Shown: piece by piece, positions 34,056 to 43,825 of the stretch | Layout of the letters: each line of letters starts with the position of its first letter | Position numbering within the stretch: position 1 is the first letter of the stretch | Assembly: GCA_910586395.1 (NCBI GenBank) | Contig: CAJUFX010000005.1 | Coordinates: 43,905 to 107,904 of the forward strand | Length of the DNA: 64,000 bases | DNA from: an uncultured Bacteroidales bacterium | GTDB lineage: Bacteria; Bacteroidota; Bacteroidia; Bacteroidales; P3 | Direction of reading: 5' to 3' | The notes under the pieces: generated by a model | Told to the model about the DNA's origin: nothing | The model's database searches: none | The model's input: the letters and a program-made list of their open reading frames with translations, nothing else | Program-made: the position numbers and the translations under genes

Positions 34056-35246
34056 ATGTACGGAAAATTTCAACAGTTCCTGCAGACGGAACTTAAAAAC
34101 ATTCAGGAAGCCGGTCTGTACAAGAACGAACGGATTATCGTGACGCCCCAAAAGGCCGACATCAAGGTCAAGACGGGGCAGGAAGTGCTTAACTTTTGCG
34201 CCAACAACTATTTGGGCCTGTCCAACAACGCCAAGTTGATTGCGGCGGCCAAGAAAGCTTTGGACGAAAGAGGTTACGGCATGTCGTCGGTCCGCTTTAT
34301 CTGCGGTACCCAGGATTTGCACAAGGAATTGGAGCGTAAGATCGCCGAATTCTTCGGAACGGAAGACGCGATTCTGTATGCGGCCTGCTTCGATGCCAAC
34401 GGCGGCGTTTTCGAACCGCTTCTGACCGAAGAGGACGCGATTATCTCCGACGCGCTCAACCACGCTTCAATTATCGACGGCGTTCGTCTCTGCAAGGCCA
34501 AGCGTTACCGTTACGCCAACGGCGATATGGCCGAACTGGAGAACTGCCTTAAGGAAGCGCAGGCGCAACGGTTCCGCATCATCGTGACCGACGGCGTCTT
34601 CTCAATGGACGGCAATGTGGCGCCGCTCGACAAGATTCTGGCTTTGGCCGACCGCTACGACGCCATGGTCATGGTCGATGAGAGCCATTCGGCCGGCGTG
34701 GTCGGCAAGACGGGGCGCGGCGTGACCGAACAGTACAACTGCCGCGGCAAGGTCGATATCATCACCGGTACGCTGGGCAAGGCGTTCGGCGGCGCGGTCG
34801 GCGGTTTCACAACGGGTCACAAGGAAATCATCGACATGTTGCGTCAGCGTTCGCGTCCCTATCTGTTCTCCAACTCCATTCCGCCGATGGTGGCGGCCGC
34901 CGCGATTCAGATGTTCGACATGATGAACGAGACGAACGAGTTGCAGGATAAACTGCATGAGAACACCGACTATTTCGTGGCCAAGATGAAGGAAGTCGGC
35001 TTCGACATCAAGCCGACCCAGTCCGCCATCTGTGCCGTGATGCTCTACGACGCCAAGCTGTCGCAGGATTTCGCGGCCAAGTTGCTCGACGAGGGCATCT
35101 ATGTGACCGGGTTCTATTATCCGGTCGTTCCGAAAGGCCAGGCGCGTATCCGCGTTCAGCTTTCGGCCGGTCATGAACGGGCGCATCTCGACAAGTGTAT
35201 CGCCGCGTTCACGAAAGTGGGCAAGGAACTGGGCGTATTGAAATAG
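34056..35246 (+). CDS. kbl: Glycine C-acetyltransferase (2-amino-3-ketobutyrate CoA ligase)
   Basis: The 396-residue alpha-oxoamine synthase splits 2-amino-3-ketobutyrate with CoA to glycine and acetyl-CoA. The PLP lysine is Lys242 in TLGKAFGG. FCANNYLGLS, DALNHASIIDG and MVDESHSAGVVG are family motifs, and the length is standard. Its partner threonine dehydrogenase is in this window at 55473, not adjacent as in many bacteria. Confidence 0.95.
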   Translation: MYGKFQQFLQTELKNIQEAGLYKNERIIVTPQKADIKVKTGQEVLNFCANNYLGLSNNAKLIAAAKKALDERGYGMSSVRFICGTQDLHKELERKIAEFFGTEDAILYAACFDANGGVFEPLLTEEDAIISDALNHASIIDGVRLCKAKRYRYANGDMAELENCLKEAQAQRFRIIVTDGVFSMDGNVAPLDKILALADRYDAMVMVDESHSAGVVGKTGRGVTEQYNCRGKVDIITGTLGKAFGGAVGGFTTGHKEIIDMLRQRSRPYLFSNSIPPMVAAAAIQMFDMMNETNELQDKLHENTDYFVAKMKEVGFDIKPTQSAICAVMLYDAKLSQDFAAKLLDEGIYVTGFYYPVVPKGQARIRVQLSAGHERAHLDKCIAAFTKVGKELGVLK

Positions 35247-35264
35247 GCTGCAGTGCTTTGAACG

Positions 35265-35325
35265 GCGGTGTCTCACCGCTTTGGAGCCGGTTGTCGCCAC
35301 GCATGTGGCGGTAGCCGGCTTTTTG
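35265..35325 (+). terminator. Tandem hairpins and terminator after kbl
   Basis: A perfect GCGGTG/CACCGC hairpin (35265-35279) is followed by a bipartite stem, AGCCGG/CCGGCT outside and CGCCAC/GTGGCG inside (35285-35320), then TTTTT. Confidence 0.75.
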
Positions 35326-35344
35326 GGTGAAAAGAAGCGGGTTT

Positions 35345-35740
35345 ATGAAACAGATGGAAAATGGTCTTACGGCGTGTTTGGAAATGACGGTGGGCGAGGC
35401 TGATTTGGCTTGCGTGCACGGTTCCGGCTCTTTGCCGGTTTACGCTACGCCGGCTATGGTGGCCTTTATGGAAAAGACGGCTTGCGCGTTGCTCGCGCCT
35501 TATATGGAAGAGGGCGAAACGACCGTGGGCATCGGGATGGAGGTCAAGCACCTCAAAGCCACGGTCAAGGGGCGGCGTGTCGTCTGTACGGCGCGGCTCG
35601 TGGAACAGGACGGCCGCAAGACCGTCTTTGAGATTGAGGCGAAAGAAGAGGATGCTGTGACGATAGGCAAGGCGCGGCACGAACGGTTCAGCGTCTTGGC
35701 CGAGCCGTTCATGCAGAAAGCGGCGGCTGAAGTCAAATAA
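35345..35740 (+). CDS. Hot-dog thioesterase, FlK-like
   Basis: About 131 residues from ATG 35345; an upstream in-frame ATG at 35327 lies next to the terminator. The single hot-dog domain contains GSGSLPVYATPAMVAFMEKTA, with the Thr/Glu pair of fluoroacetyl-CoA-thioesterase-like proteins, VGIGMEVKHLKAT, and a C-terminal His in IGKARHERF. These enzymes hydrolyse acyl-CoA esters; the physiological substrate is not known. The gene lies between kbl, which makes acetyl-CoA, and an RNA methyltransferase, but no functional link is evident. Confidence 0.82.
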   Translation: MKQMENGLTACLEMTVGEADLACVHGSGSLPVYATPAMVAFMEKTACALLAPYMEEGETTVGIGMEVKHLKATVKGRRVVCTARLVEQDGRKTVFEIEAKEEDAVTIGKARHERFSVLAEPFMQKAAAEVK

Positions 35741-35781
35741 CCGAGGATAGCCGAATTTGGATAGATGAAAGCGGACGACAG

Positions 35782-36906
35782 ATGAGCGCAATGCGTTATA
35801 TAGCCAAAACCTTACAGGGCTTGGAGCCTGTTTTAGAGCAAGAACTCCAGCGCCTCGGCATAGACGGGGTGGAGCGTCAGAACCGTGCCGTCTGTTTCGA
35901 GGGAGAGCAGGCGGATTTGTACAAGGCGGTCTATAACTGCCGTACGGCCCTGCATATCCTGCGTCCCGTGGCCGAGTTCGACATAGAAAATCAGCAGGAT
36001 TTATACGACCGGGTCATGGAAGTGGCTTGGGAAAAACTGTTCGCCGTCGATGCCGTCATCGCGTTCGACACGCAGTGTTTCGATTCGGTCTTCACGCATT
36101 CGCAATTTGCGTCGCGCCGCGTCAAGGACGCCGTCGTCGATCGGTTCCGCCGCCAGTTCGGCCAGCGGCCGTGGGTGGACGGCAAGGACTATCAGATTCG
36201 TATCGACGTCTATATGAAGCGGAACCATGTGGTCGTGTCGCTGGATGCGGCCGGGGCTTCGCTGCACCGGCGCGGCTACAAGGCCGAGCAGGGGCGCGCG
36301 CCGGTCAGCGAAGTGTTGGCGGCCGGGCTTATCGCTTTGAGCGGCTGGGAACCGTCTCAGGACTTTTACGACCCGATGTGCGGCTCCGGCACCATCGCCA
36401 TGGAGGCCGCCATGATGGCGTCCGCCATCCCGGCCGGCTTCTACCGCAAGGACTATGCGTTTCTTCATTGGAACGACTACGACCCCAACCTTTGGAAAGC
36501 GACGCGCAAGGATGCCGATGCGGCCATCTGCGAGGCCGATGGGCGCATCTTCGCATCCGACATTCAGGCGCGCAATGTCGATATGGTGCAGGCCAATCTC
36601 GTGCAGGCGCGCCTGCATCATGACGTGCAGCTGTTCCAGGCCGATTTCTTCAAGGCCGACCCGCCTTGCGAAACCGGCACGCTCGTGTTCAACCCGCCCT
36701 ACGGCGCGCGTCTGGCGTTGCCGGAGGCCGAGGATTTTTACCGCCGCATAGGCGACACGCTCAAGCAACGTTATACGGGCTTCGAGGCCTATGTGCTGTC
36801 GGCCCATGCCGAAGCCTTGAAACATCTGGGGTTGCGCACGCACCGCCGCGTCACGCTGTTCAACGGCCCGTTGGAATGCAAATACTACGGTTACCGCCTG
36901 CGGTAA
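35782..36906 (+). CDS. THUMP-domain RNA methyltransferase (RlmL N-terminal/Trm14-like)
   Basis: 374 residues. The THUMP RNA-binding domain (~40-160) is followed by a class I SAM methyltransferase domain. Motifs are DPMCGSGTIAMEAA for cofactor binding and the catalytic NPPYGARL, typical of guanine-N2 methylation as in RlmL (23S G2445). It is shorter than the fused E. coli RlmKL, lacking the RlmK half, as usual in Bacteroidota. The T9SS gene downstream begins 27 bases later, so read-through expression is possible. Confidence 0.92.
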   Translation: MSAMRYIAKTLQGLEPVLEQELQRLGIDGVERQNRAVCFEGEQADLYKAVYNCRTALHILRPVAEFDIENQQDLYDRVMEVAWEKLFAVDAVIAFDTQCFDSVFTHSQFASRRVKDAVVDRFRRQFGQRPWVDGKDYQIRIDVYMKRNHVVVSLDAAGASLHRRGYKAEQGRAPVSEVLAAGLIALSGWEPSQDFYDPMCGSGTIAMEAAMMASAIPAGFYRKDYAFLHWNDYDPNLWKATRKDADAAICEADGRIFASDIQARNVDMVQANLVQARLHHDVQLFQADFFKADPPCETGTLVFNPPYGARLALPEAEDFYRRIGDTLKQRYTGFEAYVLSAHAEALKHLGLRTHRRVTLFNGPLECKYYGYRLR

Positions 36907-36933
36907 CGTTTAATTTTAATAACCGCCACGACG

Positions 36934-38868
36934 ATGAAAAAGATCCTGCTGCTCCTGCCGGCTGTTTTTTCGATTGCCGGCATGCTTCATGCCCAAACCC
37001 TGCAAGACGCTACGCCATCATCTGAAGAAAACGGCCCATCGCAACGTCACGTCTATCTTTACGAAGATTTCTCAAACTCCGAAACTTATTTTGACACGGC
37101 CCACTGGGATTTGGCGACCGATACGAGTTATAAAGCCTTGTATTATACGGCGTTTTCAAATGCCGGCGGTTTGCCGCCCGAAGCCTTGTGGGGCTATGCG
37201 CCCTCTTCCGGCATGAGCCGGCGGATGTCGGGAACCTATCGGCTCGTTTCCAAGCCCCATGCCGTGCCGGCCGATGCACGTGCCTATATCGCCGTACGCT
37301 ACGACTATTATGGCAATGTCGCCAGTGACAGCGGTGTCCGCAGTTTCGGTCTCTCCGCCCGTAAGGCGGGGGATGCGGACGATTGGGTATCCTGCCGTAC
37401 GGTCAGCATCACGAAGAGCCTTGCGGAACCGACCCGTTTGGTGGCCGAATTGCCGGCCGGATACCGCGGCGAAGAAGCCGTTCAGGTGGCGGTTTGTTTC
37501 CAGACACAGATAGACAAGGCCTATTATTCGCTCTATTTCGATGACATCGAATTTTTCTCCTATCCCGAATCGCATTACGGTCTGGCTTTCGCATGGCGCG
37601 GCCGGCCTTATGCGCGCGAGGCGCAGACGCTGGATTTGGGGTTGTGTGTCGAAAATACCGGCAACGCCATGAAATCCTGTAAAGTCAGTTATACGTTCGA
37701 CGGCGGTGCGCCTCAGACCCTGTCGTTGACGTTCGGGGATACGCTGATGCCGGGAGAGACCTATACGCTGTCCGGCTTTAAACCGGCGGGTTGGGAAACC
37801 GCGGCCAAGGGCCATCATGCGGTGGAATTCTGGCTGTCGGAAGCCGACGGCGTCGCGTTGTCCGAGTCGGCCATAGTCAAAACCGTCAAAACACTCAGCC
37901 TCATTGATCCGGAAACCTTCCCAACCTATGCCTATAAACCGTTGGTCGAAGAGTTTTCCAGTTCTTCCTGCAGTTCGTGCAAGCCGCGGAACGAGACGCT
38001 CAAACCGGTTTTCGAGGAATTGGGCGACCGGATATCCGTCGTCAAATACCAGATGTATTGGCCGGGCAAAGGCGATCCCTATTATACGGACGAGGGCGGT
38101 GTACGCAAGTTGTTTTACGATATATATAACGTGCCGGAAATCTTTTTGAACGGCCGGCGCGACCCCGCGAGCGGCGGTGCCGCCGGCATGAAGGCCCGGT
38201 TCTCGGAAAAGATCAACGCGGCCGCCTGGTTCAATATGGCATTCGATACGTTGGCGTTGGATGCCGACACCAATATCTATGTCGTGTTCAACGTGCAGTC
38301 GTCCGTGCCTATGGACGGCCTGCGCCTGCATACGGTCGTGCTTGAAAGGCAGACCGAGGGCAATGCCGGTTCCAACGGGGAGACGGAATTTCATCACGTC
38401 GCGCTGAAAATGCTGCCGGATGGCAAGGGACAGCCTCTCAGTCTTGAACCCGATAGCGTCTATACGTTCCGTTACGCTTTCGACATGAAACGCACGTTTA
38501 TGGAAGAGGCGGATGATTTGAAAGTGGTCTGCTTCCTGCAGGCCGACAACGACAGCGTCATGCAGTCCGCCATCGGCGATGTGACGATGCGCATAGCGAC
38601 GGCGCCGGATTTGCCGGTGGCCGTCGAAACGACCGCCTGGGTGTCCTTGCCCGTTTATCCCAATCCGGCTTCGGATAATCTGTATTTGAAAGGATTGCGG
38701 GCGGCTACGGTGGAGGTATTCGACATGGCCGGTCGGCGAAAGTACCGTCAGACGGGTATAGACGGTGATTACGTGTTGGACGTGCGGCATTACCGTCCCG
38801 GTTTTTATCTGATCCGGGTAACGGAAGGCGCCCGGGTCGCTTATGCCAAGATAAGCGTCGCGCGTTGA
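36934..38868 (+). CDS. T9SS-secreted Omp28/thioredoxin-like protein 1
   Basis: 644 residues. A signal peptide (1-20, ending HAQ) is followed by a jelly-roll domain (~40-210, with YLYEDFSN, LYFDDIEFF), a beta domain (~215-330) and an Omp28/thioredoxin-like domain (~335-560) with CSSC at Cys346/Cys349. A T9SS type A sorting domain (~575-644, LPVYPNPASDNLYLKG) ends it. The motif NLxxxxE(F)SSSSCSSC...VVKYQMYWPG is shared with the next two proteins. It is probably exported and lipid-anchored to the surface as a thiol-disulfide or redox-sensing protein; no substrate is known. Confidence 0.82.
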   Translation: MKKILLLLPAVFSIAGMLHAQTLQDATPSSEENGPSQRHVYLYEDFSNSETYFDTAHWDLATDTSYKALYYTAFSNAGGLPPEALWGYAPSSGMSRRMSGTYRLVSKPHAVPADARAYIAVRYDYYGNVASDSGVRSFGLSARKAGDADDWVSCRTVSITKSLAEPTRLVAELPAGYRGEEAVQVAVCFQTQIDKAYYSLYFDDIEFFSYPESHYGLAFAWRGRPYAREAQTLDLGLCVENTGNAMKSCKVSYTFDGGAPQTLSLTFGDTLMPGETYTLSGFKPAGWETAAKGHHAVEFWLSEADGVALSESAIVKTVKTLSLIDPETFPTYAYKPLVEEFSSSSCSSCKPRNETLKPVFEELGDRISVVKYQMYWPGKGDPYYTDEGGVRKLFYDIYNVPEIFLNGRRDPASGGAAGMKARFSEKINAAAWFNMAFDTLALDADTNIYVVFNVQSSVPMDGLRLHTVVLERQTEGNAGSNGETEFHHVALKMLPDGKGQPLSLEPDSVYTFRYAFDMKRTFMEEADDLKVVCFLQADNDSVMQSAIGDVTMRIATAPDLPVAVETTAWVSLPVYPNPASDNLYLKGLRAATVEVFDMAGRRKYRQTGIDGDYVLDVRHYRPGFYLIRVTEGARVAYAKISVAR

Positions 38869-38919
38869 TTTGTCAGTGCCTAGTTTTATTTGATTTTTAA
38901 ACCTATAAAAACCAAGACC

Positions 38920-40812
38920 ATGAAGAAAACCGCGTTTGTTTTCATGTTGATTGCCTCGTGTTGGAGCGTTGCGGCTTTTGCACAGCGCAATACGTATTTT
39001 GGGGAGGATTTCGGCGGACAGGCCATTCATAAAGATTATTGGGACGCCGATTCGTCCGAACAATTCACGAACCACCTGTTCTTTCAGAATCTGACCTCGG
39101 CCGGCGGGGACGCGCCGGAAGCCAAGATCGGTTATGAGCCGGCGTCGGGTATGGCCGACGTATTGAACGGGACGTTTCGGTTAATTTCCAAACCGTTCGA
39201 GACTCAAGCGGCTCCGACCTATGTGACGCTTAAATATTATTATGCGGCCGATAAAAGAAGTTTGAAGGCGAACCGGAGTTTCGGTGTCGTAGCCCGCAAG
39301 GGGAACGGCGAGTGGGTGACCTGCGCGTCGATAGACTCGTTGCCGATGCGGATACCGGCCACTGTCATGTGCGCCCGTTTGCCGGAAGACTTTGAGGGTG
39401 CGGAGGACGTACAGGTGGCCGTGCAACTGATGAGTACGCGGGATAACCGTCAGTTCGTTTTCGTCATAGACGATATTGAATTTTTCTCCCTGCCGACGGA
39501 TGCGTATGCGGCCCGCTTGAACCTGCTTTCTTCGTTGAATGTGGGCGGCGTGCGGCCCGTGCTGGAATTCGCGATGAAGAATGTCGGGAATACGATGCAA
39601 AAAAGTTTCACGTTCTCTTATGTTTGGAACGACGGTCCCGCTTATACGCGGACTTACGAGCTGTCGTCGGACATTGGCATAGACGAGACCGTTTTAGTCG
39701 CGCTTCGTCCCGAAGGTTGGGATTCCACGGCTTACGGATCGCATAAACTGGATATATGGGTCAGTGCGGTGGACGGTACGCCGGTTGCGGAATCCGCTTG
39801 GCACAAGCGGACCTATACGTTCCATAACGTCGCCGAATCGGACATGTTTGCGAAAAAGATCATCGCGGAACAATTCTCAAGCGCCACCTGCAGTCCATGC
39901 GAGGTTTACAACACCCAAGTGTTCAATCCGGTCTTCGAGGCGCTCGGCTCTGAGGTGGTGTTGGTCAAGTATCAGATGGATTTTCCCGGTTCGGGCGATA
40001 AATATTACCGTCCTGAAGGCGGGGCCCGCAAGGCGTATTACGGCGTCAACAGCGCACCGAGTCTGGCGGTGGAGGGCAAATTGGTTTCATTGCCCACGTA
40101 TGCCGCCAACGCCACTCTGTTCATGAATTACATGCGTGAACGGATGGATGGCGCCGGCAAAGCGTTTTTCAATATTGTTTTCGATACGTTGGCCGTGGAC
40201 AGTACGTCCAAACGATTGAAAGCGGTCTATCGGCTGGAAACCAAAGGCAACTTGGCGAACGCCAGGCTTCAGACCGCTGTGTTGGAAAGGGAAACCACGG
40301 GCAACAGGGGATCCAACGGCGAGCAGTCGTTCCATCATATCATGATGGCGATGACGCCGGGCGTGGGGTCCGACGGCCATACCGGCGCGGTCGTGAATCT
40401 GGTTGCGGATACGGTTTACGAATTCCGTTATACGGTCGATCTGACGAACACCCACGTCGAAGAGTACGATGATTTGTTAGTGGCCTGTTTCATTCAGAAT
40501 GAAGACGGCACGATGGAACAGGCGGCCATACAGGACGTGATTTGTACGGCGGACGGTTTGGCCAACGAGTCGGCTTGCGGTTATGCGCCCTTGGCGGTTT
40601 ATCCGAATCCGGCCTCGGATCAGGTCTGTCTGCAAGGCTTGTCGTCGGCCGAAGTGGAGGTTTGCGATTTGGCCGGCCGCCGGCGGTTTGTCCGGACCGG
40701 CATAGACGGCGATTATACGTTGGACGTGCGTGATTGGCAACCGGGGCTTTATATCGTCAAAGTCCGCGAGGGACACAAGGTGTCGGTGGCCAGACTGAGC
40801 GTGGTCAGGTAA
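38920..40812 (+). CDS. T9SS-secreted Omp28/thioredoxin-like protein 2
   Basis: About 630 residues from ATG 38920 (MKKTAFVFML); the open frame begins 10 codons earlier without a good signal peptide. It has the same architecture as its neighbours: signal peptide (1-22), jelly-roll, linker domain, thioredoxin-like domain with CSPC (Cys324/Cys327) followed by VLVKYQMDFPGSGD, and T9SS type A domain (LAVYPNPASDQVCLQG). The CxxC dipeptide differs from the paralogs (SP against SS and GP), suggesting different redox potentials. A strong hairpin follows. Confidence 0.82.
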   Translation: MKKTAFVFMLIASCWSVAAFAQRNTYFGEDFGGQAIHKDYWDADSSEQFTNHLFFQNLTSAGGDAPEAKIGYEPASGMADVLNGTFRLISKPFETQAAPTYVTLKYYYAADKRSLKANRSFGVVARKGNGEWVTCASIDSLPMRIPATVMCARLPEDFEGAEDVQVAVQLMSTRDNRQFVFVIDDIEFFSLPTDAYAARLNLLSSLNVGGVRPVLEFAMKNVGNTMQKSFTFSYVWNDGPAYTRTYELSSDIGIDETVLVALRPEGWDSTAYGSHKLDIWVSAVDGTPVAESAWHKRTYTFHNVAESDMFAKKIIAEQFSSATCSPCEVYNTQVFNPVFEALGSEVVLVKYQMDFPGSGDKYYRPEGGARKAYYGVNSAPSLAVEGKLVSLPTYAANATLFMNYMRERMDGAGKAFFNIVFDTLAVDSTSKRLKAVYRLETKGNLANARLQTAVLERETTGNRGSNGEQSFHHIMMAMTPGVGSDGHTGAVVNLVADTVYEFRYTVDLTNTHVEEYDDLLVACFIQNEDGTMEQAAIQDVICTADGLANESACGYAPLAVYPNPASDQVCLQGLSSAEVEVCDLAGRRRFVRTGIDGDYTLDVRDWQPGLYIVKVREGHKVSVARLSVVR

Positions 40813-40818
40813 GAGGCG

Positions 40819-40867
40819 GGCAAGCGGACGTCGCGGCACGTCCGCTTGCCGTTATCGGTCTTTTTTT
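40819..40867 (+). terminator. Terminator between surface thioredoxins 2 and 3
   Basis: A perfect 13-bp stem GGCAAGCGGACGT/ACGTCCGCTTGCC (40819-40831 with 40838-40850) is followed after 8 bases by TCTTTTTTT. The 3' arm contains the -33 box of the next promoter. Confidence 0.75.
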
Positions 40868-40876
40868 ATAAATTTG
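40846..40876 (+). promoter_or_regulatory. Promoter of surface thioredoxin 3
   Basis: TTG at 40846-40848 (inside the terminator stem), 20 bases, then TAAATTTG at 40869-40876. The ATG at 40949 follows a ~70-base A-rich leader. Confidence 0.7.
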
Positions 40877-40948
40877 CGAACTTGTATGCGGCTGAGTGGA
40901 ATGCTCCGCCGGGTCAAGCAAAATAAAAACATAATAATAAACAACACC

Positions 40949-43810
40949 ATGAAAAAAACACTTGTATTATTTCTTCTGGCAATGGTAAGCGGTTGGGCGA
41001 TGGCGCAACGCATTACCTACATGGAGGAAGGTTTTCTTCAAGAAAACCCTTTCTTTCATACCGATATGTGGGATATGTCGGATCAGGCCGCCTATGCGTC
41101 CCTGTATTTTACCAATTCCAAGTCGGCCGGCGGCGAAGCGGCGCCGGAGGCACTGTGGGGCTATTACCCCGATGCCGGTCTGGCCACGCAGATAGAGGGC
41201 ACGTTCCGTTTGACCTCCAAACCTTTCGCGATGCAGTCGGGGGCGAAAAACTACGTGTCGGTCAAATATGCGTACGAGGCCAGCAATACGACGGCGGTCA
41301 ACATCCGTAAATTCGGGCTGGCGGTCCGCGAAGGGGACGGCGATTGGCGGATTTGCTCCGAAATCGCTTCCTTCCCCAAGACGAAAAGCGGCCTGTTGAT
41401 AGCGGAGTTGCCGGCGGATATGGCCGGCGCGTCCGATGTCCAGATGAGTCTGTACTATACGACGCCCAAGGACGGCACGTATTATTTCCTCTATTTCGAC
41501 GACATCGCGTTCTACGGTTATCCGGACGATTATTACGCGTTGTCCTACGCTTTCGACGGCAATACGTACACAATCAACGGCAAGTTGAATCTGAACCTCA
41601 TATTGACCAATACCGGCAACCGGATGGATTCCTGCGAAGTAAGTTATACGCTCGACGGCGGGGCCGTCAAGAGCTTCAAGGCATCGTTCGGCAGCAAAGG
41701 CCTGTATCCGGGAGAAACGAATGTGAAAAGGGCTTTCACGCCGGAAGGTTGGGCGGAAGCCGGTTACGGCAAACATACGGTGGAATTTTGGCTTTCCAAT
41801 GTGAACGGTGTGGCCGTGGCGGATGACAAGATTGAGAAATATACGAAGTATTTGTCCAAGATCGACACGGCCGATCCGTCGGTCAAGACGTTCCCGTTCC
41901 GTCCGTTGGTGGAACATTTTACGAGTTCCACCTGCGGTCCCTGCGCCGGCATCAACACCGAGTTGAATCCGCTTTACGCCACGCTTGAGGATGATATGAC
42001 GCTGGTCAAATACCAGATGAACTGGCCGGGTAGCGGCGACCCTTATTATACGGCCGAAGGCGGTGCCCGTCGCGATAATTATGCCATTAACAGCGTACCT
42101 TCCGTCCGGTTGAACGGAAGCGAATATACGTTGACCAATTTGAATTCTTACCGTGCCGCGATCATGAAACAGGCCGGCAAATCCGGTTATTTCGGCCTGA
42201 CGCTCGACACCGTGGCCATCGATGCGGAGCAGAAAATCCACGTCACGGTCAAAGTGGAAGCCGTGGGCGGTCAGGACCGGGCGATTCTGCATACGGTGGT
42301 TCTGGAAGGCACGACGCATAAAAACGCCTCCTCCAACGGCGAAAAGGCATTTCATAATGTGATGATGAAAATGTTGCCGGATGCCGCCGGCATGTCGGTC
42401 AGCCTGAAACCGGATACGGTTTACACGTTCTCGTACGTTTACGATATGACGCAGACCCATATGGAGGAATTCAACGACTTGCAGGTGGCTTGTTTTCTCC
42501 AGACGGAAAAAGGCGAGATCCTGCAATCGGCCATGGGAAGCGTAACGGGCTACAGCCAGGAACCCGGTGCCATCGTGAGTGTGGATTATATGCCCGCCTA
42601 TATCTGTGCCGAAGAGATTCCGGCCGGCCTCATGCTGACGAGTACAGGCGGCTCGAAAGTGACTTCGGTGGAAGTGTCGGGCAAGGTGGGACGTGCCGGT
42701 ACGCCGGTTACGAAGGAATTTGCCGTGGATATGACCTGGGGGCAGAGCGCTTATGTGGTATTCCCCGATTTGAAAGCGGGTGCCGAAGCCAAAGCCTCCG
42801 ACACGGTGTTCTTTACGATAACGAAAGTAAACGGTACCGCGTATGCGGGTCGGGAAATAGGGCAGGCGATTGCCATCCGGCCGTCGGATAATGCGTTCAA
42901 ACCGCTATTGGAAGGCTTTACGAGCGCCAGTGAGAACGGTAGCGTGGCTTTGAACCAATATTTGGACGCTCTCGATGCCGAAACCGCCAACGTTGTCAAA
43001 TTCCCGATGGCGGGCGACCGCTATACGCGTGCGTTCTATACGCGTTATGCCGAGAAGATCGGGATTTCCGGCGCTCCCGGCCTGACGTTGAACGGTCGTC
43101 CGGTCGCCTTGGCGGAAAGCGGGGCGCCCGCGGATGCGGAATATCTGACGGCGCTCCTCGAAAAGACGCGTAAAAACAACAGTATCTTTACGATTACGCC
43201 TCAGGGCGATATAACGGTAGGTCAGAGCAGTGCGACCGGCGTATCGGGAACGTTCGACTTTGAAGGTCTCGTGGACGGCACGTACCGTCTGTACATGGTC
43301 GTGGTGGAAAGCGAGACCAAGCTCAATACGGGTACCAACGGCGAAACAGAATTCAAACGTACGGTACAGGCGCTGTTCCCCGATGAGAACGGCAACGCCT
43401 TGAGCATCCGTCAGGGTAAGGGTATGTTCCCGCTGAACCGCAGTATCTCCGCTTCCAAAGTGGAGAACTACAACAACCTGAGTTTAGTCGTTATCGTCAA
43501 GAGCGCGGACTTGAAAGAGGTTTTGCAGACGGCCGAGTTCCCGATTGTGAATAAAGTGCCGAACGAAGGCGCGGCGGCTTACGAGACTTTGGACGTTTAT
43601 CCGAATCCGGCTTCGGAATACGTTTATCTCAAAGGGTTGGAAGACGCGGCGATCGACGTGATCGACATGAACGGCGTGAAAGTCTTCGGACGCGATGGCG
43701 TGAGCGGCGATTATACGTTGGATGTACAGGGTTATACGCCGGGCGTTTACGTTTTGAAAGTACGTGAAGCCGGCAAGGAATCCGTGGCCCGTATCAGTGT
43801 TGTGAAATAA
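40949..43810 (+). CDS. T9SS-secreted Omp28/thioredoxin-like protein 3 (two Trx-like domains)
   Basis: About 953 residues from ATG 40949 (MKKTLVLFLLAMVSGWAMAQ signal peptide). It repeats the jelly-roll, linker and thioredoxin-like layout with CGPC (Cys329/Cys332) in HFTSSTCGPCAGIN. It then carries a further beta domain and a second thioredoxin-like domain (~650-860) in which the cysteines are lost: GFTSASENGSVALNQ aligns with the CxxC segment, then VVKFPMAGDRYT. A T9SS type A domain closes it (LDVYPNPASEYVYLKG). It has its own promoter and terminator. The degenerate domain may bind rather than oxidise its partner. Confidence 0.83.
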   Translation: MKKTLVLFLLAMVSGWAMAQRITYMEEGFLQENPFFHTDMWDMSDQAAYASLYFTNSKSAGGEAAPEALWGYYPDAGLATQIEGTFRLTSKPFAMQSGAKNYVSVKYAYEASNTTAVNIRKFGLAVREGDGDWRICSEIASFPKTKSGLLIAELPADMAGASDVQMSLYYTTPKDGTYYFLYFDDIAFYGYPDDYYALSYAFDGNTYTINGKLNLNLILTNTGNRMDSCEVSYTLDGGAVKSFKASFGSKGLYPGETNVKRAFTPEGWAEAGYGKHTVEFWLSNVNGVAVADDKIEKYTKYLSKIDTADPSVKTFPFRPLVEHFTSSTCGPCAGINTELNPLYATLEDDMTLVKYQMNWPGSGDPYYTAEGGARRDNYAINSVPSVRLNGSEYTLTNLNSYRAAIMKQAGKSGYFGLTLDTVAIDAEQKIHVTVKVEAVGGQDRAILHTVVLEGTTHKNASSNGEKAFHNVMMKMLPDAAGMSVSLKPDTVYTFSYVYDMTQTHMEEFNDLQVACFLQTEKGEILQSAMGSVTGYSQEPGAIVSVDYMPAYICAEEIPAGLMLTSTGGSKVTSVEVSGKVGRAGTPVTKEFAVDMTWGQSAYVVFPDLKAGAEAKASDTVFFTITKVNGTAYAGREIGQAIAIRPSDNAFKPLLEGFTSASENGSVALNQYLDALDAETANVVKFPMAGDRYTRAFYTRYAEKIGISGAPGLTLNGRPVALAESGAPADAEYLTALLEKTRKNNSIFTITPQGDITVGQSSATGVSGTFDFEGLVDGTYRLYMVVVESETKLNTGTNGETEFKRTVQALFPDENGNALSIRQGKGMFPLNRSISASKVENYNNLSLVVIVKSADLKEVLQTAEFPIVNKVPNEGAAAYETLDVYPNPASEYVYLKGLEDAAIDVIDMNGVKVFGRDGVSGDYTLDVQGYTPGVYVLKVREAGKESVARISVVK

Positions 43811-43825
43811 CCGTGAATGAAACGA

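Noticed and set aside
40967..42526. 519-codon antisense frame over surface thioredoxin 3
   Set aside because: Shadow of a gene with signal peptide, CxxC and sorting domain on the plus strand.
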